A stretch of DNA of 64,000 nucleotides from an uncultured Aliiroseovarius sp. (GTDB taxonomy: Bacteria; Pseudomonadota; Alphaproteobacteria; Rhodobacterales; Rhodobacteraceae). Shown here one piece after another: positions 55,314-64,000 of the stretch. Within the stretch, counting starts at the first letter, position 1. Every line of letters begins with the position of its first letter. The notes beneath the pieces were generated by a model, which had not been told where the DNA came from, made no database searches, and worked only from the letters and a program-made list of their open reading frames with translations. The position numbers and the translations under genes were made by a program. The stretch spans positions 124,001 to 188,000 of the forward strand of contig NZ_CANLNB010000003.1 of the NCBI RefSeq assembly GCF_947492455.1, written 5' to 3'.

Positions 55314-55756
55314 GGAGTGCCCTTCAGGTTCAGGCGGCGCGCCGCCGGTGTCATGAAAGGAGCCTGTTGCACGCATCAAACCGGAAAGGTTCAACCTGAG
55401 CAGACGGGCTCCGCTCACCCCGACAGCAGCGCGCAATGCCTTTATTGTCTGGGTCATTCAATTGATGCATGAAGGCACTCGCTTCAGCAATGAATAATTT
55501 TAGCCTTGGGACGATTGCCTTGGCGGATCTTAAATCAAGGTGTGTGCCCCATTGATTGTGAAGATTTGCTTAGGGCTGCCCGTAATGCCTGCTCGGTGCT
55601 GGGGTTGTATCTGGCGCCAGTGACAAATTTTTCGCCTGACTTGGCCGCTTGCGTGCGCGAGAGTGTTTCTCCGACACTCCAAAAACACTGCTTACGACCG
55701 GAAGCCCCAATAATTTACAACAGATAAGCTACCTCTAGGTCCTCGATATATGGGTC
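55314..55756. other. Intergenic region upstream of the aminotransferase
   Basis: This 443-base stretch must hold the promoter of the aminotransferase operon and the 3' end region of the cytidylyltransferase-like gene, which is transcribed toward it from the same strand. I see no convincing gene, RNA or strong palindrome in it. Confidence 0.5.
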
Positions 55757-56575
55757 TTAAGCTGGCTCGATCACCACCCTGGACCACTTTTCCCAGTCGC
55801 CATTTTCGGAAGCAAGCGATTGTTGAAGTTGCCGAAAATCCTTCTGCGTGTTGACCGCGTACCAGTGTCCCATGTGTTTGAAAACGCGTACGCGCCTCTG
55901 TGCGGTCAATTCTTCCATGATCTGCTCTTTAAGCATTTCAGCCGGCGACGAAATCTCTTTCAATATCGTTGCATTGATCGCCATGACGCCGCCATTGATC
56001 CAAAGGTCTGTACCAAGTGCCTTTTCCCGGAACTCGGTCACACTGTCTTGATCGTCAACTTGCATCACACCAAAGGGCAGCGGTGGATGAACTGCCATAA
56101 CAGTAACGTCCGCCCCATCGCGGACGGCAGATTGCAGCCCGGCAAAGTCTGAATCAGAAAGCACGTCCGTATAGGACAAAAGCGCGAGGTCACCGATTTC
56201 TTGTTCCGAGACATGCGCAAGTCGTCCAGCGGTTCCTGCGCTGTCACCAGTGAAGCGCAATTCGAAAGGCACCTGCTTGGCTGGTTTTTCTTTCGGCGTC
56301 ACAGACAGAATGCCAAAAACCCGATCACCCGCACCCGTCAGCTGCAGCCCTTCGCGCAGTTTGTTGTGATTGCTGCCCGTCGGGACCACGATTTTTTCGG
56401 CGCCACCACACACCAGACTGGCAGCTGCATGCAGCAACAAAGCTGTCTCATCCACCAAAGCAAGGGCCTTGTGGTTCCCCTGTGCCCCCGAGAATTTGAC
56501 GCTCTTTCCACCGGCACGGATGATGCCGCAAGGACCAGCGTGTCTATCGTTGAAATCGCTCAGGGAAGTATCCAT
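55757..56575 (-). CDS. Divergent glucose-1-phosphate cytidylyltransferase-like nucleotidyltransferase
   Basis: About 272 residues starting MDTSLSDFN. The C-terminal two-thirds match RfbF-type cytidylyltransferases: FTGDSAGTAGRL, LLSYTDVLSDSD, VTVMAVHPPLPFGVMQVDD, EKALGTDLWINGGVMAIN and FKHMGHWYAVNTQKDFRQLQQ. The N-terminal nucleotide loop is degenerate: the family LAGGxGTRL appears as IRAGGKSVKFSGAQGNHKAL, so catalysis is doubtful. At present the reading frame is continuous with the upstream gene because of a 31-bp duplication; 272 residues is the normal length for the family, which supports 56575 as the native start. Confidence 0.7.
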   Translation of the reverse strand: MDTSLSDFNDRHAGPCGIIRAGGKSVKFSGAQGNHKALALVDETALLLHAAASLVCGGAEKIVVPTGSNHNKLREGLQLTGAGDRVFGILSVTPKEKPAKQVPFELRFTGDSAGTAGRLAHVSEQEIGDLALLSYTDVLSDSDFAGLQSAVRDGADVTVMAVHPPLPFGVMQVDDQDSVTEFREKALGTDLWINGGVMAINATILKEISSPAEMLKEQIMEELTAQRRVRVFKHMGHWYAVNTQKDFRQLQQSLASENGDWEKWSRVVIEPA

Positions 56576-57121
56576 GCGACGCCTCCAATTCCGAAAGCCA
56601 GCAGGATCAACATCGCGCGCACCGGAAAGAGCAATCGCCCAGCGGGAAGGTTCATCGCCACATGTTTGGTAAAGTAAGAAGCCATGGCCAGTATGTTTGG
56701 TAAAGTAAGAAGCCATGGCCAGTTGACCGGCGACCCTCGCGGCTTTCATTTCAGGGTCCTTGCGGCAAAGTTTAAGGACATGACGGGCAAAGGTCATTCG
56801 ACCAAGCCAGCCGCGCTCTTGTTTGTGGATCATCCGGCGGTAGTCCTCGGTGGCGGTCTGATGTCGGCGCATCGCGTCAACTTCGATTTTTAGGACCGGC
56901 CCACGGAATGCAATCTTTGCCGCCGTATAATGGTCCCACCCTTCCGGAGCGGTGTCTGGGATAATTCCTTCCAGCCTGTCGCTGCGCAAAAGACCATAAA
57001 GCCGACTGGCATCCCCAACGCGCATCAAGCCGCGCCGCCACCTTTGCTGACGCGTTCCAGTGATCCGGCGGACACCCGAGGATTGCCGTTCATTCCCCTC
57101 GTCATTGAACTTGGTAACCAC
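56560..57121 (-). pseudogene. Frameshifted gene of unknown function, fused by a tandem duplication
   Basis: On the minus strand from GTG 57121 the product runs through DASRLYGLLRSDRLEGIIPD, HYTAAKIAFRGPVLKIEVDAMRRH and GQLAMASYFTKH, then meets a 31-bp duplication that moves it into the frame of the next gene. If one copy is removed, the frame continues with VAMNLPAGRLLFPVRAMLIL and ends LAFGIGGVAWILP at a TGA (56562-56560), overlapping the next gene by 16 bases. That gives a C-terminal membrane helix. I do not recognise the protein; it may also lack its N-terminus. Polysaccharide synthesis is suggested by the neighbour only. Confidence 0.6.
56662..56723. repeat. Perfect 31-bp tandem duplication
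   Basis: Two identical 31-base copies (56662-56692 and 56693-56723), each beginning ATGTTTGGTAAAG and ending CCATGGCCAGT. The unit is 30+1 bases, so the second copy shifts the reading frame by one. Confidence 0.95.
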
Positions 57122-57220
57122 ACACGATGAGCAAACTGCGTTCAGAATGCACCCGACGCCCTCCGCATAGGGCGTCAGATGCTGTCCTCGTCGTGGCGTC
57201 GCTCGCCGACCATCATCCCA

Positions 57221-60200
57221 CTACCGGAATGCATTCAAAGCCTCTAGAACTTCAGGATGCTCAAATCCAAGTGACGCACGGAAGTTGATCGTATCCTTGT
57301 TGATCGGCACGGGCGAGGTGCTGAACGCGTTATAGTCGATGACCCCGTCTAGCTGGCTGGCGATTTCATTGCGCAACATCGGGTAGAACCGTTCGGCCAT
57401 GCTGGGCGTCATCCCCTCGAATGTTTTCGCTGGGGTTTCAAGGACCTGCCGTTGCGCGGCGCGCGCGGCGGCTGCACCACCTTCGACGGGGACGATGCCG
57501 CCCGGATCCAGGAAGGCCACCGTGACACCTCCATCAGCATCGCGGACGAGGCTGAAATTGTGCACATGCCCATCGAGCACGACATAGCCTGCCTCGTTCA
57601 GATCGTCGATCGCTCCGGCCAACGCTTCGGCTTCATCCGGTTCGAACTGGCGTAGGGCTTTCATGTCCTGCTGCAGTTTTTGACGCGCGACATCCTGTTC
57701 ACGGGTCAAGGTCCCGCCTTCGTCAACGATCTTGTCCAACTCATCCAACGCCTGACGTTTGTCATCTGGCAAGGCTTTCCGCGCGCGTTGGTCCAACAGA
57801 TCGGCAGCAACATCGCCGGGGGCAAACTCGACCACTTCAATCCGGCGACCGTCAGGCAGAACATCCGAGTAATAGTGCTTCATATCTTCCAGATACGCAC
57901 TTTCGCCCATCGCTTCCTTCAGTCCCTTGCGCCCCATATCGTCCAGAACCTGAGCTTTCTGGATATCTTCGAGCGTCACGCCAGAGTTGCCATGCGGCGC
58001 GTGATTGATCCGCACCACGGCGTTCGGGTTGTCCCGGTTGCGATAGGCAGCACTCGTCGAGCCATTCCCAAGGTGGTCGCCCACTTGATACGAGCGATAA
58101 TCCCCGTCGGCGGTCTTCACGTTGATCTCTGCCCCGGCAAGGTTGGCGGCATTGGGACCAAGCGGTTGTCCATCTGGGCCGTTGATTTCAACCGGTCGGC
58201 GCTGGGTCGGCGGGGCCATCCAGTCGTCAATCAGGCGCTGACGCTCGGCGGCATCGGTGATCCCGCGTTCCTTGGCCAGATAATCGTCCAGCCCTTTGCG
58301 TAGGCCATCTTCGGTGAAGCGTCCGGTCTCGGTCAGTTTCGAGGGGTGGATGTTCTGGGCATAGGCCATGCTGGAGGCGGCATAATCCGGGCCGAACTTC
58401 CCAACCTTATCCCCGGCAATCTTCGCCGCGGTCTCATGCGCACCGGCGCTACGCAGGCTGTCCGCTGTCCGGGCCGAGGACGCGTCGATCAGTTTATTGA
58501 TCTCGTCCGGCGTGTGGTCGGTGAACTCGTCCAGCACATCTGCCATGGCCTTGCGCAGCGTATCCGGGTCGGTGACCCCATGCTTCAGCACGTCATCAGC
58601 TTTCATGCCGCCATTGATGATCGCTTCGGCTGCCGCGCGTTCGGGGGTGCGGTTGCCACGGGTCATCGCCTCGAACACACCCTTTTGCTGCGGGGTTAGA
58701 TCGCTCGAGGCGTTGATCGCGTCGCGCAGTTGCGCGTGACCTGCTTCCGGCGTCTGGGCCAGCGCGCGGGGCGCTTCCGGTGTTGCACGCGCTGCGGCAT
58801 TGTCTGCACCTGTCAGCGGGCTGTCTGTCCGTATGGTGGGGTTCTCGGCGAAACTGGCGGCGTTTCCGGCAGCGTTATCCGCCGCGCGCCCCGCGTTCAA
58901 AATCTCGTCTTCACTCAAGATGATCGTCGGCGTGTCGTTCGGATCGAGCGGCGCGTTGGGGGCATTCCCGTCGGTCACAAGCGTTGGCGTGTCATCCGCC
59001 ATCGCCGGATTGGGCGAGGCATCGCGCGCGGGCTGCGGGGGCGATCCGGTGTTGGCCGTCTTGGGCGGGGCTTCGGGGACGTTGCTTGTGGGCGACCCGT
59101 TTCCAGCGGTCCGTGCGGGTTGCGCTGGCGTGTTGGGCGCGGGTGTCGTCGCTGGGCGGTTGGTCGACGGCTGCGTCGCAGGCTGTGCCGAAGGTTGCGT
59201 CGCGGGTTGTGACGCAGGTTGCGAGCTGCGGGCCGGTTGGTTCGCGGTTGCCGGTTGCGTGGCCGGAGCGGACTCGGTCGTGCGGGTAGGAGGGGTCGTC
59301 GCGGGCTCTGCCGTCGCCGGTTGCGACGTCGCGGGTTGTGACGCCGGGGCATTGTCTGCCGCGTTGGCGGGTGGAGTGTTGTCCGCCGTGCGCGCCGGCT
59401 GCGATGTTACGGGCGCCTCTGGTCCGTCGGTGATCAGCGTCGGCGTGTCATCCGCCACATCGGGCGTGCGAGACCCGCCGCCTTCGAGCGCATCAATCAT
59501 CCCACCGCGTTCAGGCTCTGCCGCTGGCGCTGCCTCGGGCTGGCGCGGTGCTTCCGCCTCTGGGGTCGCGCCCCGATCAAGATTTGCCACATCATTCGAG
59601 CCGTCCAGCGCAGGTCTGTCTGGCGTATCGAGCGGGGCCGGATCGCTGGCGGGCGCAGCCTCGGGCGTGGCGTTTTCTGCCGTGCGCGCGGCGTCTGCCC
59701 CGGCATCCGTGGTGCGATTGACGTCCGCCGCTGCCGCTGCACTGGTAGAGCCACCCGCCGCATCGGACGCGCGGGACACATCACTCGCCCCATCCGCGAC
59801 CCGTGCCGCATCCGTCGCCGTATCAGCCGCCCGATTTGCATCCGCAGCCGCGTTGGCTGCGCGGGTGGTATCAGTCACCGCATCCGCCGCACGGTTCGCA
59901 TCTAGGGCGGCACCAACCACATCGGTTGCGGCGTTCATTACACGGGCGCCTTTCACGGCCGTCGCAAGTACGGCCTCTTCCGCCGCCAGAACCGTGGCCG
60001 TGGCATAACCGGTGCCCTTCAGGGCTTCGCGAATGCCTTCTTCACCCTGTCCGGCCATACGTTCCAGTTTGCGATCCAAGTGACCCGCCAGGTTTGACGC
60101 CGCATCGCCAATTGCCAGCGCGTCAGCGTTCGAAATCGCATCCCCCGCGCTGACCAGCGCATCAAGGTTTTCGCGGCCAAAGGCGTTGAACTCGTAGCCC

Positions 60201-61957
60201 GTCATATCGCTGAGGCCAGATTCAAACGCCTCGCCCGCGGTATCGCCCGCCTCGACGGCCAGCACGGCAAGGTCTTTCACGGCGTCATAGGTGCCTTCGC
60301 CCACGCCTTCCAAATAGGCGCCATAGCGTTCGGCGAAGATCTCGGGGTTTTCCCAGATCTCGGCATTGGAGTCGCCTAGATCACGCAAGAAGTCTTCGAA
60401 CGTATGTTGTTCGGTCGCCGTGCCACCCAAGGTTGTTGTGTCGGTCGACACACGGCGTTCCATGCTTTCCGCAGCCGCTTCGCGCGCGCCGCTTTCCAGA
60501 ACCTCAATCGGGTTTTCCCCTTCCGCCAACAGCATCGAGGTCACATCGGTGGTCGGACCAATGCCATCTTCGCGGTTCTCTTCAATCAGGCGCTGCTGAT
60601 CGCGCAAACGGCTGCTGTACATCCCGTCATAGGCCTCGCGCCAACTGTCGCGGGTGGCTTCCAGCCGTTCTTTGTCGGCCCGCAGGCTGTCGGCATATTC
60701 GGTGTTGCCATCAGCCTCGGCCTTGGCGATCAGCGCGTCCATTCCGGCAAGGCTTTCGGCATATTGCTTTTCGCCCTCTGCGATCAGCCATTTGAACCGG
60801 TTGGACTCGCGGGCCGCATCAATCAGGGCCTGCCTGCGCCGTGCTTCTTCGGCGGCAAGACGTTCGGGATCGGCTTTGATCGCTGCAATCTCGGCGGCCG
60901 CAACATCTTCGTCGATGCGCTTCTTGCGGTCTTTGATGAAGTCGTTCTTTTCCGCCACCTGACGATCGACGGCGGCCAAACGGGCTTTTTCGTTTTCTAG
61001 GATGCGTTCGATGCGATCGGCCTCGGCGCTGTCCCAGAACATGCCGATAAAGCCGCCCTTGTCGCGTTCCTCTTTCAGGCGCTTCTCAAGCATCGAGATG
61101 CGGTCTTTGATCCCGGTCCGGCGTTCCAGAAGCTCTTGCAGTTCCGACATGTTGCGGAACAGCGACGTACATTCCGACGGAAGCCTGATCCCGCCGGTTT
61201 CACCCGAGCTGGTCGCGCCCGGAGCCGTTAGGGGCGGTGCAACTTGTAAAGGATCCCCAAGGCGTAGGCGTTCCATCTGGTTGCGGTCCAGAAACTGTGA
61301 CCAGCCGACGACCGATGTGCCCTGAACGGCCAACGAGCGTGTTACATGGGCGGTTTCTTCCTCGGTCATCTCGCGGGATTTCGAAATTTGTGTCTCGCCC
61401 GAGGGACGGAATATGACCTTGGGTGGATTGCCGGGCGTGAAGACCGGCGTCAGTTCGGTCGTGACCGTGACCGCGTTGTCGAGCGGTGCCGGGGTTACGA
61501 AGGCTTCGGGGGTTTGATCAACGAGTTCTAGATTTTCATCGCTTCCGTCGCCAGCTGTGGTGCCATCACCGGTGGCCGAGCCGCCGCCGGTGCCACCACC
61601 GCTTCCGGCGTTTTCGATCTGCGTGGTGACGCAGTTCATGGCGCCGACCAGGCCGCCGCCACTACAGGCTGCACCGCCTCCGGTGCCGCCATCGCCGCTG
61701 CTTCCACTTCCCCCCGCAGCGGGCGGGTTGGGGAATAAATCACCGTTGTTCGGTAGGGGCTCTTCGCTACCTTCCCCTTCGGGTTTCATCGGCAGCTGAT
61801 AGGTCATCGTGATCGGCGGGCCGAGGAAGTTATCGCCTTCGCGCACACACAGCCCGCTTCGGATGGAAAGCGCCTGACCTGCCGAGGGAAGTGTCGCTGC
61901 GATCGAGCCAAGCAATGCGATTTTGACGAGGCTGGTTTTGAAGAAATTCTGGGTCAT
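57221..61957 (-). CDS. Giant secreted protein with a kinase-like C-terminal domain
   Basis: A 1578-residue protein with a signal peptide (MTQNFFKTSLVKIALLGSIAATL, cut near GQALS). In order: Gly-rich stretch (about 80-138), coiled coil rich in Glu/Arg/Lys (about 268-480), helical region, Ala/Asp-rich repeats (NRAADAVTD-type, about 672-745), a Pro/Ala/Thr/Gln-rich linker (SQPAT units, about 846-955), three DTPT-L/I motifs (about 839, 990, 1009), a helical region and a kinase-like domain (about 1293-1500). The last shows GNGSTSAAYR (glycine loop), VVRI (Arg at the lysine position), LDGHVHNFSLV (catalytic-loop-like) and FLDPGG (DFG-like). ATG 61957 overlaps the upstream stop. Function unknown. 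Confidence 0.75.
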   Translation of the reverse strand: MTQNFFKTSLVKIALLGSIAATLPSAGQALSIRSGLCVREGDNFLGPPITMTYQLPMKPEGEGSEEPLPNNGDLFPNPPAAGGSGSSGDGGTGGGAACSGGGLVGAMNCVTTQIENAGSGGGTGGGSATGDGTTAGDGSDENLELVDQTPEAFVTPAPLDNAVTVTTELTPVFTPGNPPKVIFRPSGETQISKSREMTEEETAHVTRSLAVQGTSVVGWSQFLDRNQMERLRLGDPLQVAPPLTAPGATSSGETGGIRLPSECTSLFRNMSELQELLERRTGIKDRISMLEKRLKEERDKGGFIGMFWDSAEADRIERILENEKARLAAVDRQVAEKNDFIKDRKKRIDEDVAAAEIAAIKADPERLAAEEARRRQALIDAARESNRFKWLIAEGEKQYAESLAGMDALIAKAEADGNTEYADSLRADKERLEATRDSWREAYDGMYSSRLRDQQRLIEENREDGIGPTTDVTSMLLAEGENPIEVLESGAREAAAESMERRVSTDTTTLGGTATEQHTFEDFLRDLGDSNAEIWENPEIFAERYGAYLEGVGEGTYDAVKDLAVLAVEAGDTAGEAFESGLSDMTGYEFNAFGRENLDALVSAGDAISNADALAIGDAASNLAGHLDRKLERMAGQGEEGIREALKGTGYATATVLAAEEAVLATAVKGARVMNAATDVVGAALDANRAADAVTDTTRAANAAADANRAADTATDAARVADGASDVSRASDAAGGSTSAAAAADVNRTTDAGADAARTAENATPEAAPASDPAPLDTPDRPALDGSNDVANLDRGATPEAEAPRQPEAAPAAEPERGGMIDALEGGGSRTPDVADDTPTLITDGPEAPVTSQPARTADNTPPANAADNAPASQPATSQPATAEPATTPPTRTTESAPATQPATANQPARSSQPASQPATQPSAQPATQPSTNRPATTPAPNTPAQPARTAGNGSPTSNVPEAPPKTANTGSPPQPARDASPNPAMADDTPTLVTDGNAPNAPLDPNDTPTIILSEDEILNAGRAADNAAGNAASFAENPTIRTDSPLTGADNAAARATPEAPRALAQTPEAGHAQLRDAINASSDLTPQQKGVFEAMTRGNRTPERAAAEAIINGGMKADDVLKHGVTDPDTLRKAMADVLDEFTDHTPDEINKLIDASSARTADSLRSAGAHETAAKIAGDKVGKFGPDYAASSMAYAQNIHPSKLTETGRFTEDGLRKGLDDYLAKERGITDAAERQRLIDDWMAPPTQRRPVEINGPDGQPLGPNAANLAGAEINVKTADGDYRSYQVGDHLGNGSTSAAYRNRDNPNAVVRINHAPHGNSGVTLEDIQKAQVLDDMGRKGLKEAMGESAYLEDMKHYYSDVLPDGRRIEVVEFAPGDVAADLLDQRARKALPDDKRQALDELDKIVDEGGTLTREQDVARQKLQQDMKALRQFEPDEAEALAGAIDDLNEAGYVVLDGHVHNFSLVRDADGGVTVAFLDPGGIVPVEGGAAAARAAQRQVLETPAKTFEGMTPSMAERFYPMLRNEIASQLDGVIDYNAFSTSPVPINKDTINFRASLGFEHPEVLEALNAFR

Positions 61958-63999
61958 TGGACATCTCCCCAAACAGCGTGCGCAGTCTGCGCGAGGTTGG
62001 CCGGGTATGAGAGCTGACTGTCAAACAGGGCTATATCGAGGGGCCATTGAACGTCCTGAAACTGCATGCCGACGCGCAGGTAGGTCTCGTTCAAGTTTCC
62101 ATCAAAGGGCAGTTCGAACACGTGAACGCCGCCCTCGATCGTGGCCACGTAGTTTCCTTCGGTCAGCACGCCGTGCCGTTCCAACTGGACATAGCCCAGC
62201 ATATTGCGGTGGTTGTTGCGTTCGAACGGTTCGCGATCCGGGGCCGAGATCATGGCCGCAAGCCCCCCGTAGTCAGGCGTCAGGATTGCGTTCGAGATCG
62301 CGACGGTCAGCTTTCCATCCTCTGGAAGCAGTCGGAAGTCCACGATCCCCGCCATGCTCAGCGTTCCGTTGCCGCCTTCGTTTCGGATGCGGAACAGGCG
62401 GCGTTCTGTGCCGAAGGGATAGAACCCTTGTGGCGACTGGAACGCGTCGGTCAGAAGCGGGATCCAATAGCGGAAGGCCGGGCCCATATCCGGGTGTCCT
62501 GGTCCGGCGGCGGCCATTTGCTCCAGCACCAGTTCAGGCGGGTAGGGGCTGAGGCCGGTGGTGACCGAGTTGGACTCTCCCGCGCCGATCTTGGCGATCT
62601 GTACCGAGGCCCAGCTGGGGCGCACCCACCAGTCCACACTCAGGTCCGCATGCTCAAGCTTACGGGCATATTCGCCCGCTGCGTTTTCGCCCATTGCCAG
62701 ATCGACGACAGTGCCCGTCATGCCGCAATGGGCGCGCGACATCTCGGACGCCATCCTAAGAGAGGTCTCGAGCGACCGGGAGTTTTGCTGCCAGTACTCC
62801 CACCCCAAGTCGCGCATCAATGCATCCCGCAGGGCAAACTCGGTCGTTTGCAGAATGCGGTTGCGGCGATCACCATCTGAAAGGCTTAGGGCAGGGCAGA
62901 CGATGCTGCCATAGCTTTGAGTCCACCGTTTCACGCGCCATTCATTGACCGGAGCGTGCTTGCCGAAATAGACGTCCATCACCTCGCTTGGGCTGGCCAT
63001 GATCGACGTCATGTCAAGGAAGTTGGTCGCCATCGGGATGGGCAGGTCAAACAGCGCCTTGTCGTCTTCGGTGCCGTGAAGCGACAGATAGAGGATCGCC
63101 AGACGCGCATCGCGCCAGATATTCGTGGCGGTCAGATCAAACCATTCGAACTCCACCCCGTCGGCCCAGGCCAGCGCGTTGCGTTTCAGACGCGAAAGGA
63201 ACCCGCGATAGAGCGGCAAAGCCAGCTCGGGCGGCAGGGCATAGAAACTGTCCATCCCATAGGCGGCGAGCGTCAGTTCGCCTGCGCTTTCAAGATCTTG
63301 CAGATGTACTTCGCGAATGAATTCAAGACTGTGGGCGTTGCCCGTACGCCCCAACATGGTCAGCGCGTTGCGCAGGCCGAGGTTGGACGGATCGCTCGCC
63401 AAAGCCTGCTTCAGATGCGTCAGAACCTTGCTGCCCTCTAGCAGGCCCAAGCGCTGCTCAATCTTGATCGCGGCTTGAATGCCGTTGTCGGTGGTTCTGT
63501 TATGCGTGGGTTGGGACAGGATCCAGTCGATGTGATCCGGTCCGCCAAATTCAGCCAAGATGTCAAAATACATGCGCTGGGTGTGCCAAAGCGCGTTGTG
63601 CAGATCCCAGTTTTCGTCGGCATGCGAGCTGCTGTAGCGCAGCATGACATCGGGCAGGCGCGCGACCGCAGCTTCAAGCGCTTCGGCGACCAGTTGGGGA
63701 TCAACCTGCGACCGTGCCATGCGGATGGTCTGATAGCCGAAATACTCGCCAATTTCCAACGGGCGAACGCCCTCGGCCAGTTTGCGCAGGGCATTGTCGG
63801 CCCTTAGCTGCAGCCCCGGACCGCGCGTCTTCTGACCTTCTTCCGTGGTCCAGATCATGTGAGGGCCGGGGATGTTGTCCAGCTGGATCTGGTGGTCCTC
63901 TTCAAGGTTCAGAATGTCTTGGAACGTGCCGTCCGCGCTTAGCTTGTATTGCCCAGAGGGGACCGTCACCGGGAAGTCCTTGGGGTACAGCACGTCAGG
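61954..63999 (-). CDS. Large conserved hypothetical protein, 5' end outside the window
   Basis: At least 681 residues, with no in-frame stop up to the window edge. The N-terminal part is helical (LRKLAEGVRPLEIGEYFGYQ; TTDNGIQAAIKIEQRLGLLEG; NLGLRNALTMLGRTGNAHSLEFIREV) like HEAT/TPR-type repeats, and the last 200 residues are beta-rich (NEGGNGTLSMAGIVDFRLLPEDGKLTVAIS and NYVATIEGGVHVFELPFDG). It overlaps the giant protein gene by four bases (ATGA), so the two are translationally coupled and probably work together. No family recognised. Confidence 0.75.
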   Translation of the reverse strand, partial: PDVLYPKDFPVTVPSGQYKLSADGTFQDILNLEEDHQIQLDNIPGPHMIWTTEEGQKTRGPGLQLRADNALRKLAEGVRPLEIGEYFGYQTIRMARSQVDPQLVAEALEAAVARLPDVMLRYSSSHADENWDLHNALWHTQRMYFDILAEFGGPDHIDWILSQPTHNRTTDNGIQAAIKIEQRLGLLEGSKVLTHLKQALASDPSNLGLRNALTMLGRTGNAHSLEFIREVHLQDLESAGELTLAAYGMDSFYALPPELALPLYRGFLSRLKRNALAWADGVEFEWFDLTATNIWRDARLAILYLSLHGTEDDKALFDLPIPMATNFLDMTSIMASPSEVMDVYFGKHAPVNEWRVKRWTQSYGSIVCPALSLSDGDRRNRILQTTEFALRDALMRDLGWEYWQQNSRSLETSLRMASEMSRAHCGMTGTVVDLAMGENAAGEYARKLEHADLSVDWWVRPSWASVQIAKIGAGESNSVTTGLSPYPPELVLEQMAAAGPGHPDMGPAFRYWIPLLTDAFQSPQGFYPFGTERRLFRIRNEGGNGTLSMAGIVDFRLLPEDGKLTVAISNAILTPDYGGLAAMISAPDREPFERNNHRNMLGYVQLERHGVLTEGNYVATIEGGVHVFELPFDGNLNETYLRVGMQFQDVQWPLDIALFDSQLSYPANLAQTAHAVWGDVQ

Positions 64000-64000
64000 C

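Noticed and set aside
55506-55727. Possible 73-codon gene upstream of the aminotransferase
   Set aside because: No ribosome site, no recognisable motif, and base composition like intergenic DNA.
56662-56723. CRISPR-like or satellite repeat
   Set aside because: Only two abutting copies without spacers; it is a simple tandem duplication.
55757-57121. A genuine 454-residue fusion of an unknown N-terminal domain with a cytidylyltransferase
   Set aside because: The fusion exists only because of a 31-bp duplication; without it two overlapping genes of sensible length appear.

Overview
The window looks like chromosomal DNA of a marine Rhodobacterales (Roseobacter-group) alphaproteobacterium. The evidence is the gene order sdhBADC - mesaconyl-CoA hydratase - nnrU - malyl-CoA thioesterase - mdh - sucCDAB - lpd, which I know from Rhodobacter relatives, together with ethylmalonyl-CoA pathway enzymes, TRAP and TctCBA solute transporters and an ectoine-hydrolase-like peptidase. 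Taxonomy is inferred from gene content only.

Region 1 (1-24.2 kb) is core metabolism: the end of panC, succinate dehydrogenase (with a sulfotransferase-like gene between sdhA and sdhB), two ethylmalonyl-CoA pathway enzymes, malate dehydrogenase, succinyl-CoA synthetase, the 2-oxoglutarate dehydrogenase complex (SucB has two lipoyl domains), NhaA, a GntR regulator, a YgjP-type metalloprotein, a TIGR02300-like acidic-tailed protein and tRNA-Ala(GGC). The palindrome TGTGATCACA occurs as a tandem pair upstream of sdhC, as a tandem pair upstream of sucC, and once directly upstream of the GntR gene. This predicts a small TCA-cycle regulon.

Region 2 (24.2-41.1 kb) looks like a genomic island at tRNA-Ala. 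A decayed copy of the 3' half of the tRNA plus about 120 bp of flanking sequence is repeated at 40.94-41.10 kb. The cargo is a catabolic system: a GntR regulator, a DctPQM TRAP transporter, a QuiC-type dehydroshikimate dehydratase/HPPD-like fusion, a shikimate dehydrogenase homologue, a citrate synthase/citryl-CoA lyase-like protein, three Gfo/Idh oxidoreductases, a cupin-like protein, a TIM-barrel isomerase, a CoA-acylating aldehyde dehydrogenase, a ThDP enzyme and a UspA protein. A 13-bp palindrome, AATATCAGATATT, sits before three of its transcription units. The substrate is not known to me; a polyhydroxylated carbocycle or sugar acid is my best inference. This is the leading candidate for an undescribed pathway.

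Region 3 (41.1-48.6 kb) is a binding-protein/histidine-kinase/response-regulator cassette (TctED-like) divergent from a tripartite tricarboxylate transporter (tctCBA) and an AbrB-family membrane protein.

Region 4 (48.6-51.4 kb) resembles a photolyase-associated cluster (DCC protein, TspO, SDR, divergent CIA30 protein) whose photolyase-related gene is reduced to a remnant.

Region 5 (51.6-55.3 kb) holds an aminotransferase, an ectoine-hydrolase-like M24 enzyme and an M20 deacylase in one apparent operon.

Region 6 (55.7-64 kb, minus strand) holds a large gene of unknown function running off the window, a 1578-residue secreted protein with a kinase-like C-terminal domain, and two genes that a 31-bp tandem duplication has joined into a single reading frame. 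All homology statements rest on reading the sequence; no database search was run.
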